From: Methanocorpusculum sp. MCE
GTDB lineage: Archaea; Halobacteriota; Methanomicrobia; Methanomicrobiales; Methanocorpusculaceae
NCBI GenBank assembly: GCA_003315675.1
Contig: NIZU01000097.1
Coordinates: 1-28,006 of the forward strand
Direction of reading: 5' to 3'
Length of the DNA stretch: 28,006 nt
How positions within the stretch are numbered: the stretch's first letter is position 1; every line of letters starts with the position of its first letter. The translations under genes and the position numbers were made by a program. Shown piece after piece: positions 21,602-27,914 of this stretch. The notes below the pieces were generated by a model. It did no database searches. It was not told the origin of the DNA and saw only the letters and a list, made by a program, of their open reading frames with translations.

Positions 21602-22260
21602 AAGGTTCCATCCCGGATGATCTCCAGCGGGATCTTTCCTTTGTGAACAGCGGTCGAGATGATCACGCCGTCATATCCCGCATCGCAGAGAATGCGAAGA
21701 ACGTCCGGCGTGTTCACGCCTCCTCCGTAGAGGAGCGGTTTCTTCGTTGCCGCCCGGATACGTTTTGCAAACTCCTGATCGATCCCGGATTCGGTACCAA
21801 CCGAGGAGATGTTTAAGAGGATGATCCCGTCAAAGGCGTATTTTTCCGCCTCGCGGATCACTTCGGCCGGGTCAAGCCCGTCGGGGATGACCTTTCCGTC
21901 TTTTACATCGACGCTGAGATACCCGCCGGTGAACTCCTCGAAGGGGGCATCGGCTGTTTCCGTGCTGACGATGTTCGCGACACCCGGGAGATACTCCTCC
22001 GGGATACTGCATCCCCGGTCGACCCAGAGCTTCTTCGGGATCGATGCGAGTTTCAGGATCGTCTCGGTGTGATCGCCGCACAGTTTGATCCGGTCAAGAT
22101 CCGCCACGTATGCGTATTTCGGTTTCATCACCGAAAGATACGACAGAGGCTCGGCTGATGGGGAAAGCCCCCAGGTCAGCGGCCGGTAATGATCCCGGTT
22201 GCCGCTTTTCCCGTGGACGACATACCCGTCCATCAGGTCCATTGCGAGAATTACGTCCAT
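21595..22260 (-). CDS. HisA/HisF-related TIM-barrel protein (methanogen type)
   Basis: A 221-aa half-of-histidine-pathway-like barrel. It starts DVILAMDLMDGYVVHGKSGN, the HisA-like entry with catalytic Asp. It then has YVADLDRIKL, GYLSVDVKDGKVIPDG, IILLNISSVGTESGIDQEF and PLLYGGGVNTPDVLRI with the phosphate-binding GGG and second phosphate loop. A HisA/HisF-related family restricted largely to methanogens has this outline and no settled function; involvement in cofactor synthesis is plausible from its neighbours. It starts immediately after cofE (TAA-ATG) and overlaps tmk by 7 bp. Confidence 0.82.
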   Translation of the reverse strand: MDVILAMDLMDGYVVHGKSGNRDHYRPLTWGLSPSAEPLSYLSVMKPKYAYVADLDRIKLCGDHTETILKLASIPKKLWVDRGCSIPEEYLPGVANIVSTETADAPFEEFTGGYLSVDVKDGKVIPDGLDPAEVIREAEKYAFDGIILLNISSVGTESGIDQEFAKRIRAATKKPLLYGGGVNTPDVLRILCDAGYDGVIISTAVHKGKIPLEIIRDGTFC

Positions 22261-22998
22261 TTATCGTTTCATAGCCTTTCTGATCAGGTCTTCTTCTTTG
22301 GTGAAGTAGAGTGAGTCATGGCCTTTCCAGGTGCCGCAGCCGGAAAACTTCACAGCCGGGATCCCGTTGTTGCTCTCCCCCATAATGAAGTTGGAGAAGG
22401 CCGCGATCTCATCGACGACCGCCTCTTCGGTGATCTCGAGTTCCAGACCGAAGAGGTCGTGGTCGCCGCGGAAGTCACGGATCGCGGTCATGCCTGCCCA
22501 GCCGATCGCGTTTCCGCACTGACCGCGGCGGAATGCCCTGCCGCAGGTATCGGTTACGATAACGCCGACATCCTTTCCGGTGATCTTTTTGATGGCTTCC
22601 CGGATCTCTCTGCACTCGGCCGAGGGGTCTTTTGGAAGGATGATGATATTTTCGCCTTCTATATTACTATTGTCCACGCCGGCACGCACGCCTACATGGC
22701 CGCAGGGGACTTCGGAGAGGATGAATGGATACTCCAGGATGATCTCGGTGGACGAATCCAGGATCGCCTGAATGAATCGGGGATCTTCTTTCGTGAGTCC
22801 AGAGATCCGGAACGCATCCGGCGAGGGCGTGATATCGGCGAGAGCGCGGGTATATCCCTTGGCTTTCGAAACGATCGTTGATGCGACACTGAGGATATCT
22901 CCGTCCTGGAATGTGGTATTTCTGCAGATTATTGCCGGGAGATCATCGCCTTTCTGAATGAGCGGGATCCAGGAAATTCCCGTTACCTGAACTGACAT
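22261..22998 (-). CDS. cofE: Coenzyme F420-0:L-glutamate ligase
   Basis: A 245-aa ligase that adds gamma-linked glutamates to F420-0 with GTP. Motifs follow the canonical order: IPLIQKGDDLPAII, GDILSVASTIVSKAKG, CGHVGVRAGVDNSNIEGEN with the metal-binding Asp, VIVTDTCGRAFRRGQCGNAIGWAG, DLFGLELEITEEAVVDEIA and IMGESNNGIPAV, ending KGHDSLYFTKEEDLIR. Length and order match characterised archaeal CofE. It is the first gene of its run, has a TATA box 25-34 bases upstream with no Shine-Dalgarno, and is probably leaderless. cofC at 2777-3415 supplies an earlier step. Confidence 0.93.
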   Translation of the reverse strand: MSVQVTGISWIPLIQKGDDLPAIICRNTTFQDGDILSVASTIVSKAKGYTRALADITPSPDAFRISGLTKEDPRFIQAILDSSTEIILEYPFILSEVPCGHVGVRAGVDNSNIEGENIIILPKDPSAECREIREAIKKITGKDVGVIVTDTCGRAFRRGQCGNAIGWAGMTAIRDFRGDHDLFGLELEITEEAVVDEIAAFSNFIMGESNNGIPAVKFSGCGTWKGHDSLYFTKEEDLIRKAMKR

Positions 22999-23022
22999 AG
23001 ACTCTTCATATTTACCTGCCGG

Positions 23023-23032
23023 CTAATAAAAG
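23023..23032 (-). promoter_or_regulatory. TATA box of the cofE operon
   Basis: On the minus strand CTTTTATTAG lies 25-34 bases before the cofE ATG, the distance expected for a leaderless transcript. The same 93-bp divergent gap must also serve the zinc-ribbon gene at 23092. Confidence 0.5.
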
Positions 23033-23091
23033 CACGGGTTTAGATGCCGGGGGAATCTTTTTGACTCTCTGCACCAATCATCAATTACCAT

Positions 23092-23367
23092 ATGAGTACC
23101 TATCGGGTGATCCGCTGCCCAGGCTGTCATCAGTTTACCTATACCGACTATTACGGAAAGTGGAAGCTCTGCCCGGTCTGCGGAGAAGTGATCTCGGTGC
23201 GGAACGTGCCGGTGTATCTGGAAGTGGACGATTTTTCCGAGGCTGAAGTTCTCATAAAAGAGGTGGAACGATATTTGTCCCATACCGGACGGCTGGATCT
23301 GACGAGAGAAGAAGTCGACCTGATCCGGGAAAAGTATATGGAGTGGCTTCGCGGAACAGCCGCGTAA
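23092..23367 (+). CDS. Small zinc-ribbon protein
   Basis: A 91-aa protein with C9-x2-C12 and C27-x2-C30 separated by a beta-turn (YRVIRCPGCHQFTYTDYYGKW), then PVYLEVDDFSEAEVLIKEVE and a Glu-rich helical tail. The arrangement (ribbon, short strand, helix) parallels the protein at 1307-1555, so the two may be distant paralogs. Function is unknown; it may be an RNA-, DNA- or protein-binding ribbon. No Shine-Dalgarno is seen before ATG 23092. It runs convergently into a 50-aa zinc-ribbon gene on the opposite strand only 9 bp away. Confidence 0.75.
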   Translation: MSTYRVIRCPGCHQFTYTDYYGKWKLCPVCGEVISVRNVPVYLEVDDFSEAEVLIKEVERYLSHTGRLDLTREEVDLIREKYMEWLRGTAA

Positions 23368-23376
23368 GGGCCGGGT

Positions 23377-23529
23377 CTACCAGAGTTTGCCGCAGTGGGG
23401 GCAGAGGATCGCAAGCCGCCTGCCGCACCGCGGGCAGTAGAGTTTTCCCCGCGTGTCCTGGGTCAGTTCGGTGCCGCACTCCCGACAAAATATCTCACGT
23501 TTGAAGCCGCATGTGTGCTGAACTACCAT
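23377..23529 (-). CDS. 50-aa zinc-ribbon microprotein
   Basis: A very small frame (ATG 23529, TAG 23377-23379) encodes 50 residues with seven cysteines, six in three C-x2-C pairs (C15/C18, C32/C35, C43/C46): IFCRECGTEL, LYCPRCGRRL and LCPHCGKLW. Regular spacing of CxxCG knuckles argues strongly for real coding in a double zinc-ribbon. Function is unknown; such ribbons often bind nucleic acid or act as subunits. It is convergent with the zinc-ribbon gene at 23092-23367 with 9 bp between stops. No clear Shine-Dalgarno is seen. Confidence 0.7.
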   Translation of the reverse strand: MVVQHTCGFKREIFCRECGTELTQDTRGKLYCPRCGRRLAILCPHCGKLW

Positions 23530-23606
23530 AGAATACTATTGTTCCTTCATCTAGATTAATGCGAAGGTTATTTTTCCTCTCCTGTCAATATGTTACAGTC
23601 AAAATT

Positions 23607-23690
23607 GCGAGGGTTGCCAAGCCAGGTTAACGGCGCAGGGTTTAGGACCCTGTCTCTAGGAGTTCAAGGGTTCGAATCCCTTCCCTCGCA
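23607..23690 (+). tRNA. tRNA-Leu (TAG)
   Basis: An 84-nt class II tRNA. The acceptor stem GCGAGGG pairs with CCCTCGC, with discriminator A at 23690. The anticodon stem CAGGG/CCCTG encloses TTTAGGA (anticodon TAG, reading CUN). A long variable arm (TCTCTAGGAGTTCA) and T-arm GGGTTCGAATCCC follow. CCA is not encoded and there is no intron. The 77-bp gap before it holds A/T-rich sequence (gttatttttcc) that may be its promoter. Confidence 0.95.
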
Positions 23691-23772
23691 TCGCTCTGTT
23701 TTCTTAGAACATTTTCAGCCTGCCCATTACACGAAATGTTTCTTTTCACGGCACGGGTATTCCACACATCGT

Positions 23773-23812
23773 ATATTTTACAAAACAAAATGTAAAATAT
23801 TATTTACATGTA
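23773..23812. promoter_or_regulatory. Operator-like array of TTTACA/TGTAAA palindromes
   Basis: A perfect 10-bp inverted repeat, ATATTTTACA (23773-23782) and TGTAAAATAT (23791-23800), is separated by 8 bp. The right arm also forms TGTAAA-N6-TTTACA with bases 23803-23808, and the next bases complete TACATGTA (23805-23812). Four alternating half-sites in 40 bp lie 56-95 bp upstream of the secreted protein at 23868. Spaced half-sites on the promoter side suggest a dimeric repressor or activator. The regulator is unknown. Confidence 0.5.
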
Positions 23813-23867
23813 CGTTGAATATAGTATTGCCGGGAGACCGGTAAATAAACACTTAGGAATTTTCATC

Positions 23868-24182
23868 ATGAATATCACCTCGAAAATACTCGCATTGATG
23901 TTTGCAGCAATGTTTCTCATCATTCCCGTGGCGGCAGTTGAGGATGAGGAGATATGCGTTCTTGCGCAGGATCCTTTCAGCGTGTATCCCCATCTTGTGC
24001 ATATCTGTTTTACCGCTCCGCAGGAGCTTCCTGAACATGCTGAATTAAGTCCGTTCTTCAGAGAAGATCTGATCGAAACCGAAGAGACCGATGAGATCTG
24101 TGATGAAGTAACGGCCTGGTTCATGAATAATGAACCCTCTGCAGGATCGGATGGATCCGTCATCACCCCTGACACCGGGTAA
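23868..24182 (+). CDS. Small predicted secreted protein
   Basis: A 104-aa protein with an N-terminal signal peptide (MNITSKILALMFAAMFLIIPV-AA). The mature part is acidic (EDEEICVLAQDPF, then EDLIETEETDEICDEVTAWF) with four cysteines (C30, C47, C78 and none paired obviously), of unknown function. The signal is not a lipobox. AGGA lies about 10 bases before the start. The upstream palindrome array and the terminator just after the stop suggest a regulated single-gene unit. The longer frame from 23808 lacks a reason to be preferred. Confidence 0.6.
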   Translation: MNITSKILALMFAAMFLIIPVAAVEDEEICVLAQDPFSVYPHLVHICFTAPQELPEHAELSPFFREDLIETEETDEICDEVTAWFMNNEPSAGSDGSVITPDTG

Positions 24183-24205
24183 GATCCTCAGCCTGCTGCG
24201 GCATG

Positions 24206-24227
24206 AAAACGGGATCATCCCGTTTTT
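24206..24227 (+). terminator. Hairpin terminator
   Basis: AAAACGGGA (24206-24214) and TCCCGTTTT (24218-24226) pair perfectly around a TCA loop and end in five T. It follows the secreted-protein gene by about 25 bp. Confidence 0.65.
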
Positions 24228-24318
24228 GCAGAAAAATGTATTTTCACGTTTTTCCGGAATGTTAAACAGGTAATTTTTTCCAAAACTCTCAAATATTCTT
24301 CAAGCAGATATATTCGCT

Positions 24319-25011
24319 ATGAAAAAGATCCTCATATTCCCGGCGCTTCTGCTGGCTATGGCCCTTGTCGGCCTGGTCATCACGGCAGGCTGCGTTGGAA
24401 CCCCCACTACCACACCCGGGACCTCGTTCTCCGGGACAGGAAACGCATGCATCGCCACCGAACTCCCTGCCGGGGTCTATACTTTAACAATAACCCAGGC
24501 CAGTGCCGACATGACCGTCGTCTCCGTTGATACCAAAGAGATGGGTATCACCGTTCAGGGCAGATACACGGATGCCGCGGCATCATCTGCCAAAACCGCA
24601 GACGGCTGGGTGTGGACCTATGCTCTCGTGACCGACGGAAAGCCGACCCTGACCATCAATGCAACCGGCGCCTGGAAAGCAGACTTCGCCTTCCCGCAGC
24701 AGATCGACGGTGTCCCGCCGCAGACCTTCACGGGTATCGGCAACGCAGCAACGCCGTTTTTCATGATCAACAAAGGCAATGTTTCCTTTGCGATCAACAC
24801 CGCGAACAACACTGCAGTTGAAGTTCACCTGATGGATTACGATGGTAACCCGGTCATGGACGAAACAAACTCCTTCGAAGAACCGCTTGCCTACCATAGG
24901 GGTACCTATAATGACACGATCATCGTCCCAATCACTACGTCCGGCAACTATCTGCTGAATGTGATCTGCGACGGCGAATGGTCTGTCATCGTCTCCGAAG
25001 AACTGGCGTAA
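24319..25011 (+). CDS. Predicted lipoprotein with an internal domain duplication
   Basis: A 230-aa exported protein. A hydrophobic signal leads to a lipobox ITAGC with Cys25, then a Thr/Pro linker. Two beta-sandwich-like units of about 90-100 residues follow: one from FSGTGNA to GAWKADF and another from FTGIGNA to GEWSVIV. They share an F-(S/T)-G-x-G-N-A opening and a G-x-W closing motif, as expected from a tandem duplication. The repeats resemble small extracellular beta domains; ligand unknown. Starts at the first ATG after an A/T-rich stretch (caaatattc, 24287-24295), with no Shine-Dalgarno, probably leaderless. Confidence 0.75.
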   Translation: MKKILIFPALLLAMALVGLVITAGCVGTPTTTPGTSFSGTGNACIATELPAGVYTLTITQASADMTVVSVDTKEMGITVQGRYTDAAASSAKTADGWVWTYALVTDGKPTLTINATGAWKADFAFPQQIDGVPPQTFTGIGNAATPFFMINKGNVSFAINTANNTAVEVHLMDYDGNPVMDETNSFEEPLAYHRGTYNDTIIVPITTSGNYLLNVICDGEWSVIVSEELA

Positions 25012-25021
25012 ATCCGTCTAC

Positions 25022-25065
25022 CCGCCGCAGGGCAGGGTCCAAACAACCCGGCGGCATCTTTTTTT
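25022..25065 (+). terminator. Possible terminator after the lipoprotein
   Basis: CCGCCG (25022-25027) can pair with CGGCGG (25049-25054) across a loop of 21 nt, and eight T follow at 25058-25065. The T-run alone would suffice as an archaeal terminator. Confidence 0.4.
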
Positions 25066-25163
25066 CTATTTTCCTGTTTCTCGCTGCGGGAAGCATGCGG
25101 TTTAGTTTTGTTCCTGCCGTCAGGATACGTTTTTTTGCCTCAGAAACGCATATCATAGGTACT

Positions 25164-26048
25164 ATGAAAACCTTGCAGGAGTATCTTATCGCCTCACATG
25201 CCCCTGAGGATCTGGGAAAAATCATAACACTCATCGCGGACCTGGCAGGACCGATCCGTTCCGCATTTATCAGCAACCAGAATTATGCGGGCTCCACGAA
25301 CTCTTCCGGTGAGGATCAGGCCGAGATGGATACCTGGGCCGATGCACGTATCACGTCTGTTCTGCATGAAAGCGGGCTTGTACGTTCCGTTGCTTCCGAA
25401 GAACAGGAGGATATCGTGCAGATGTCCCCTTCTGCGAAGTATTCCGTCGTGATGGATCCTCTCGACGGCTCTTCGCTGATCAAGGTGAACCTCAGCGTCG
25501 GAACGATCGTCGGGATCTATGAAGGCGACGTTCTTCAGGCGGGGAACCAGCTTCGCGCCGCATTCTATATGCTCTACGGTCCGATGACCACCTTGACCAT
25601 CTCGCTTGGAAATGGCGTCTCGATCTTTGCGATGAATAAGGACGGGACCTACATCCTATTACAAGAGAATGTGAAACTCCCGGAAGGCACGCTCTGCGGA
25701 AGCGGGGGTCTGCGGCCCGAGTGGACCGAAAAACACATCCGGTACATGAATGAGATCGAGTGCGAAGGCGGGAAGAACCGGTATTCCGGCTCTTTCGTGG
25801 CCGACTTCCATCAGATCCTGGAGTACGGCGGCGTGTATGCCTATCCGGCGACAAAGAAATCGGCTTCCGGGAAACTGCGGCTGGTCTTCGAGATCAACCC
25901 GATCGGGTTCCTCGCGGATCAGGCAGGAGGAGCGGTTTCGAACGGCGAGTGTTCTACTCTGGACATCGTGCCGACGAAGGTCCATCAGAGAACGCCCGTG
26001 TATGTCGGCAGCAAAGGAATGATCGCGAAGATCGAGGCGATCCGCTGA
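25164..26048 (+). CDS. fbp: Class I fructose-1,6-bisphosphatase
   Basis: A 294-aa sugar phosphatase that converts fructose 1,6-bisphosphate to fructose 6-phosphate in gluconeogenesis. The metal site residues are visible: GEDQAEMDTWAD (49-60), SEEQED with Glu79/80, and MDPLDGSS (97-104), followed by NLSVGTIVGIYEG. FEINPIGFLADQAGG carries the C-terminal substrate/metal Glu. It is shorter than bacterial class I enzymes (about 330 aa) but complete by motif. ATG at 25164 fits the family; the longer frame to 24978 overlaps the lipoprotein. Two bases after its stop begins a degenerate homolog of the other archaeal FBPase type. Confidence 0.93.
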   Translation: MKTLQEYLIASHAPEDLGKIITLIADLAGPIRSAFISNQNYAGSTNSSGEDQAEMDTWADARITSVLHESGLVRSVASEEQEDIVQMSPSAKYSVVMDPLDGSSLIKVNLSVGTIVGIYEGDVLQAGNQLRAAFYMLYGPMTTLTISLGNGVSIFAMNKDGTYILLQENVKLPEGTLCGSGGLRPEWTEKHIRYMNEIECEGGKNRYSGSFVADFHQILEYGGVYAYPATKKSASGKLRLVFEINPIGFLADQAGGAVSNGECSTLDIVPTKVHQRTPVYVGSKGMIAKIEAIR

Positions 26049-26050
26049 GC

Positions 26051-26722
26051 ATGAAAACAGCGGTCTCTGTCTTTGCAAAACCGGTCGGCGGGGTCTCCGG
26101 GACAACCCGGGTCTTTCCCGACATCCTCCAGACGGCGGCAAAGATGCTCAAAAAGGCGGAAGGCGGGATCCTCACCGACTCTTTCGTGACCCACACGGCC
26201 GACCGGTTGGTCCTGATCGCGGTGCATGATCCGGATGTCCTGCCGGACACGCTTATTGCCGCGGTCTTCTCCGCAGCCGAGGAGATCGCACAAAAACGTC
26301 ATCTGTTCTGCGGTCCCGATCCGGTCTCGGTCTGCCGGATGACGATTCCGGAGCGGGAAAACGAGCCGTTTCTGCTGTTTCTCGCCGGATCGGATGTCAT
26401 GCCCTGGGGCGAGGTGATGGTTCCCGACCGAGGTCGGGACGATGCCTGTATCGTGGACGGGGTTCTCTTCCTCGCCCGTGCCGGGGGCGAATTTCCGTCC
26501 ACGGCCGAATTCTGCGAAAGGTTCGCCCGCCGCGGTCTAAATCAGCAAGGGGTCTGCCCGGTTAGTCTGTGTGATTCTTCGAATGTTCGGACAACGGTCA
26601 TCCCGGTGGTCGGACTCGGCTTTTCGCTCTTTAATGGAAAGCTTACCGGACCGGTGGATCTTTTCGACACCCCGCTCTTTGCCGCTCCCCGGTTCCGTGC
26701 TTCGGATCAGCACGCTGAGTAG
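26051..26722 (+). CDS. Degenerate homolog of archaeal FBP aldolase/phosphatase (type V)
   Basis: A 223-aa protein that matches the two ends of the bifunctional FBP aldolase/phosphatase. The N-terminus (SVFAKPVGGVSG, then LTDSFVTHTADRL) corresponds to the SVIKADIGG, VTHxGDD region. The C-terminus (VVGLGFSLFNGKLTGPVDLFDTP) corresponds to the ALGFQ-NGKL-GP-DLFDDP region. Key residues are changed or lost: the metal-binding Asp of KAD is Pro11, His18 is Thr, and GDD is ADR. The Mg-loop QDLL-DAFSGN and the Schiff-base lysine segment are deleted, and length is about 60% of the family. Catalysis is unlikely. A regulatory or structural partner of the adjacent FBPase is possible. Homology is by visual comparison. 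Confidence 0.7.
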   Translation: MKTAVSVFAKPVGGVSGTTRVFPDILQTAAKMLKKAEGGILTDSFVTHTADRLVLIAVHDPDVLPDTLIAAVFSAAEEIAQKRHLFCGPDPVSVCRMTIPERENEPFLLFLAGSDVMPWGEVMVPDRGRDDACIVDGVLFLARAGGEFPSTAEFCERFARRGLNQQGVCPVSLCDSSNVRTTVIPVVGLGFSLFNGKLTGPVDLFDTPLFAAPRFRASDQHAE

Positions 26723-26835
26723 TGTTAAGGATACTAAATCTTTTTTTGTCAGTCAATTTTAACAAATTGGAGAATATCTAACAACCTTTTTTTCCCGACA
26801 GAAAGTACTTTCTTTTCGTACGTTGAGTAGTATGT

Positions 26836-27114
26836 ATGGGGACTTTCAGCAGCTTTGGTCTCAACCAGGCATATCACGAACGTTATGAAAAACTTGGCGA
26901 CCGTCTCTCCGACGTTGGTAAAACACTTGATTGGGATGTGTTTCGCCCTCTTCTTGAATCCATGTATGCAAATAAATCCGGCAAGGGCGGTCATCCCAAT
27001 GTCGATGTCATACTTATGTTCAAGATTCAGCTTCTGGAAGTCTGGTATAATCTGTCTGATCTCGCCGTTGAACGTGAAATTTATGATCGTCTTTCTTTTT
27101 GGCATGGTAAGTGA
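26836..27114 (+). CDS. Transposase N-terminal fragment (orfA)
   Basis: A 92-aa N-terminal region of an IS5-family transposase (DUF772-like, residues 35-80: FRPLLESMYANKSGKGGHPN, then VDVILMFKIQLLEVWYNLSD and EIYDRLSF). Normal family members continue from DRLSF directly into the segment before PDKIPDNSTIW. Here the reading frame runs into WHGK and TGA. It shares 4 bases with the downstream ORF (GTGA), so it could be translated as two polypeptides by re-initiation, but more likely this is a transposase disrupted by a small insertion. Confidence 0.8.
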   Translation: MGTFSSFGLNQAYHERYEKLGDRLSDVGKTLDWDVFRPLLESMYANKSGKGGHPNVDVILMFKIQLLEVWYNLSDLAVEREIYDRLSFWHGK

Positions 27115-27149
27115 GGGCGTTAGCCCGAAACGGTGAGCAAGATTCGATC
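27100..27149. other. About 50-bp hairpin-rich insertion in the transposase gene
   Basis: Joining codon TTT (27097-27099) to TTG (27150) would restore the family sequence DRLSF-LRTLG-CPDKIPD in one frame. The intervening 50 bp contain GGGC-GTTA-GCCC and, at the right edge, GCAAGAT-TCG-ATCTTGC, whose last bases are native. A TAA at 27108-27110 and TGA at 27112-27114 close the upstream frames. Origin is unknown. Confidence 0.6.
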
Positions 27150-27827
27150 TTGCGAACTCTTGGCTGTCCTGACAAAATACCCGACAATTCAACGATCTGG
27201 TTATTTCGGGAGCGCATGTCCGAATCAGGCGTTGATACAGTGGTCTGGCAGGAGTTTCAGAGACAACTTGACCTGAAAGGTCTGAAAATTGAACAAGGTA
27301 TGATTCAGGATGCAACGTTTGTGTATGCTGAACCCGGTCATTGTAAGAAAGACACGCCGCGAGGAGATCAGGCAAAAACACGACGGGATAAAGATGGAAA
27401 AATCATGTCCAAGAACGGCAAAATGCACTATGGCTATAAACTTCATACCATCATGGATACGACGCACGATCTTATTCGACGCATTGAAACCACCACGGCA
27501 AATGTTCATGATAGTCAGGTGGACCTCTCAGAAAAAGGAGAAGTGGTCTATCGGGATCGGGGATATCAGGGAGCAAAATGCAAGGGATATAGTGCCACAA
27601 TGAAAAGGGGAGCGAGAGGGCATCCCATTGGCATACGAGATAAACTGAGAAATCTGCGAATAAGTAGGAAGAGATCAAAGGGCGAGAGACCCTATGTAGT
27701 GATCAAAAATGTTTTTCATGCAGGGTTGGTAAAGGTAACAACGCTGCAAAGAGTACGAGTGAAAAATATGCTGGCTGCATTTTGTTATAATATCTATCAG
27801 GTGAAAACGATTCAAAACAGAGTGTAA
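27111..27827 (+). CDS. Transposase catalytic part (orfB)
   Basis: A 238-aa frame with the whole catalytic core of an IS5-type DDE transposase: PDKIPDNSTIWLFRERM, IQDATFVYAEPGH (first D), YKLHTIMDTTHDLI, VYRDRGYQG (second D) and KGERPYVVIKNVFHAG (E). The GTG start at 27111 overlaps the orfA stop and immediately follows a TAA, so it may be an accident of the insertion. The first 13 residues (RALARNGEQDSI) derive from inserted DNA. Compare the same domain at 1-600. Confidence 0.8.
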   Translation: MRALARNGEQDSILRTLGCPDKIPDNSTIWLFRERMSESGVDTVVWQEFQRQLDLKGLKIEQGMIQDATFVYAEPGHCKKDTPRGDQAKTRRDKDGKIMSKNGKMHYGYKLHTIMDTTHDLIRRIETTTANVHDSQVDLSEKGEVVYRDRGYQGAKCKGYSATMKRGARGHPIGIRDKLRNLRISRKRSKGERPYVVIKNVFHAGLVKVTTLQRVRVKNMLAAFCYNIYQVKTIQNRV

Positions 27828-27914
27828 ATTTAAAAAAAAAACGTCAAGGAATAATGGGTATTCTTCTTTTTTTGGGGGGGATGAGGGGGTATGGATGTAG
27901 CCAATCTCCTATAC

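Larger units (their letters stand above)
26769..27909 (+). mobile_element. IS5-type insertion sequence, complete copy with split transposase
   Basis: Approximate length 1,141 bp. Imperfect terminal inverted repeats can be aligned: left GGAGAATATCTAACAACC (26769-26786) and right, read inward, GGAGATTGGCTACATCC (27909-27893), with about 14 matches over 17-18 positions. It carries a transposase in two overlapping frames. The right part is nearly identical to the copy at the window start. No target-site duplication is evident from the flanks, so ends may be off by a few bases. Both IS copies point the same way and enclose about 26 kb of core genes. Confidence 0.8.

Noticed and set aside
24978..25163. 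Upstream extension of fbp
   Set aside because: It overlaps the lipoprotein gene, crosses a terminator-like T-run, and the class I FBPase N-terminus begins at 25164.
27091..27114. Programmed -1 frameshift between transposase orfA and orfB
   Set aside because: The -1 frame has a TAA at 27108-27110 directly before the orfB GTG, and no X XXY YYZ heptamer fits; an insertion explains the split better.
1..27909. Composite transposon bounded by the two IS copies
   Set aside because: Cargo is conserved core genes in native operon order with no resistance or accessory function; shared IS is enough to explain the geometry.
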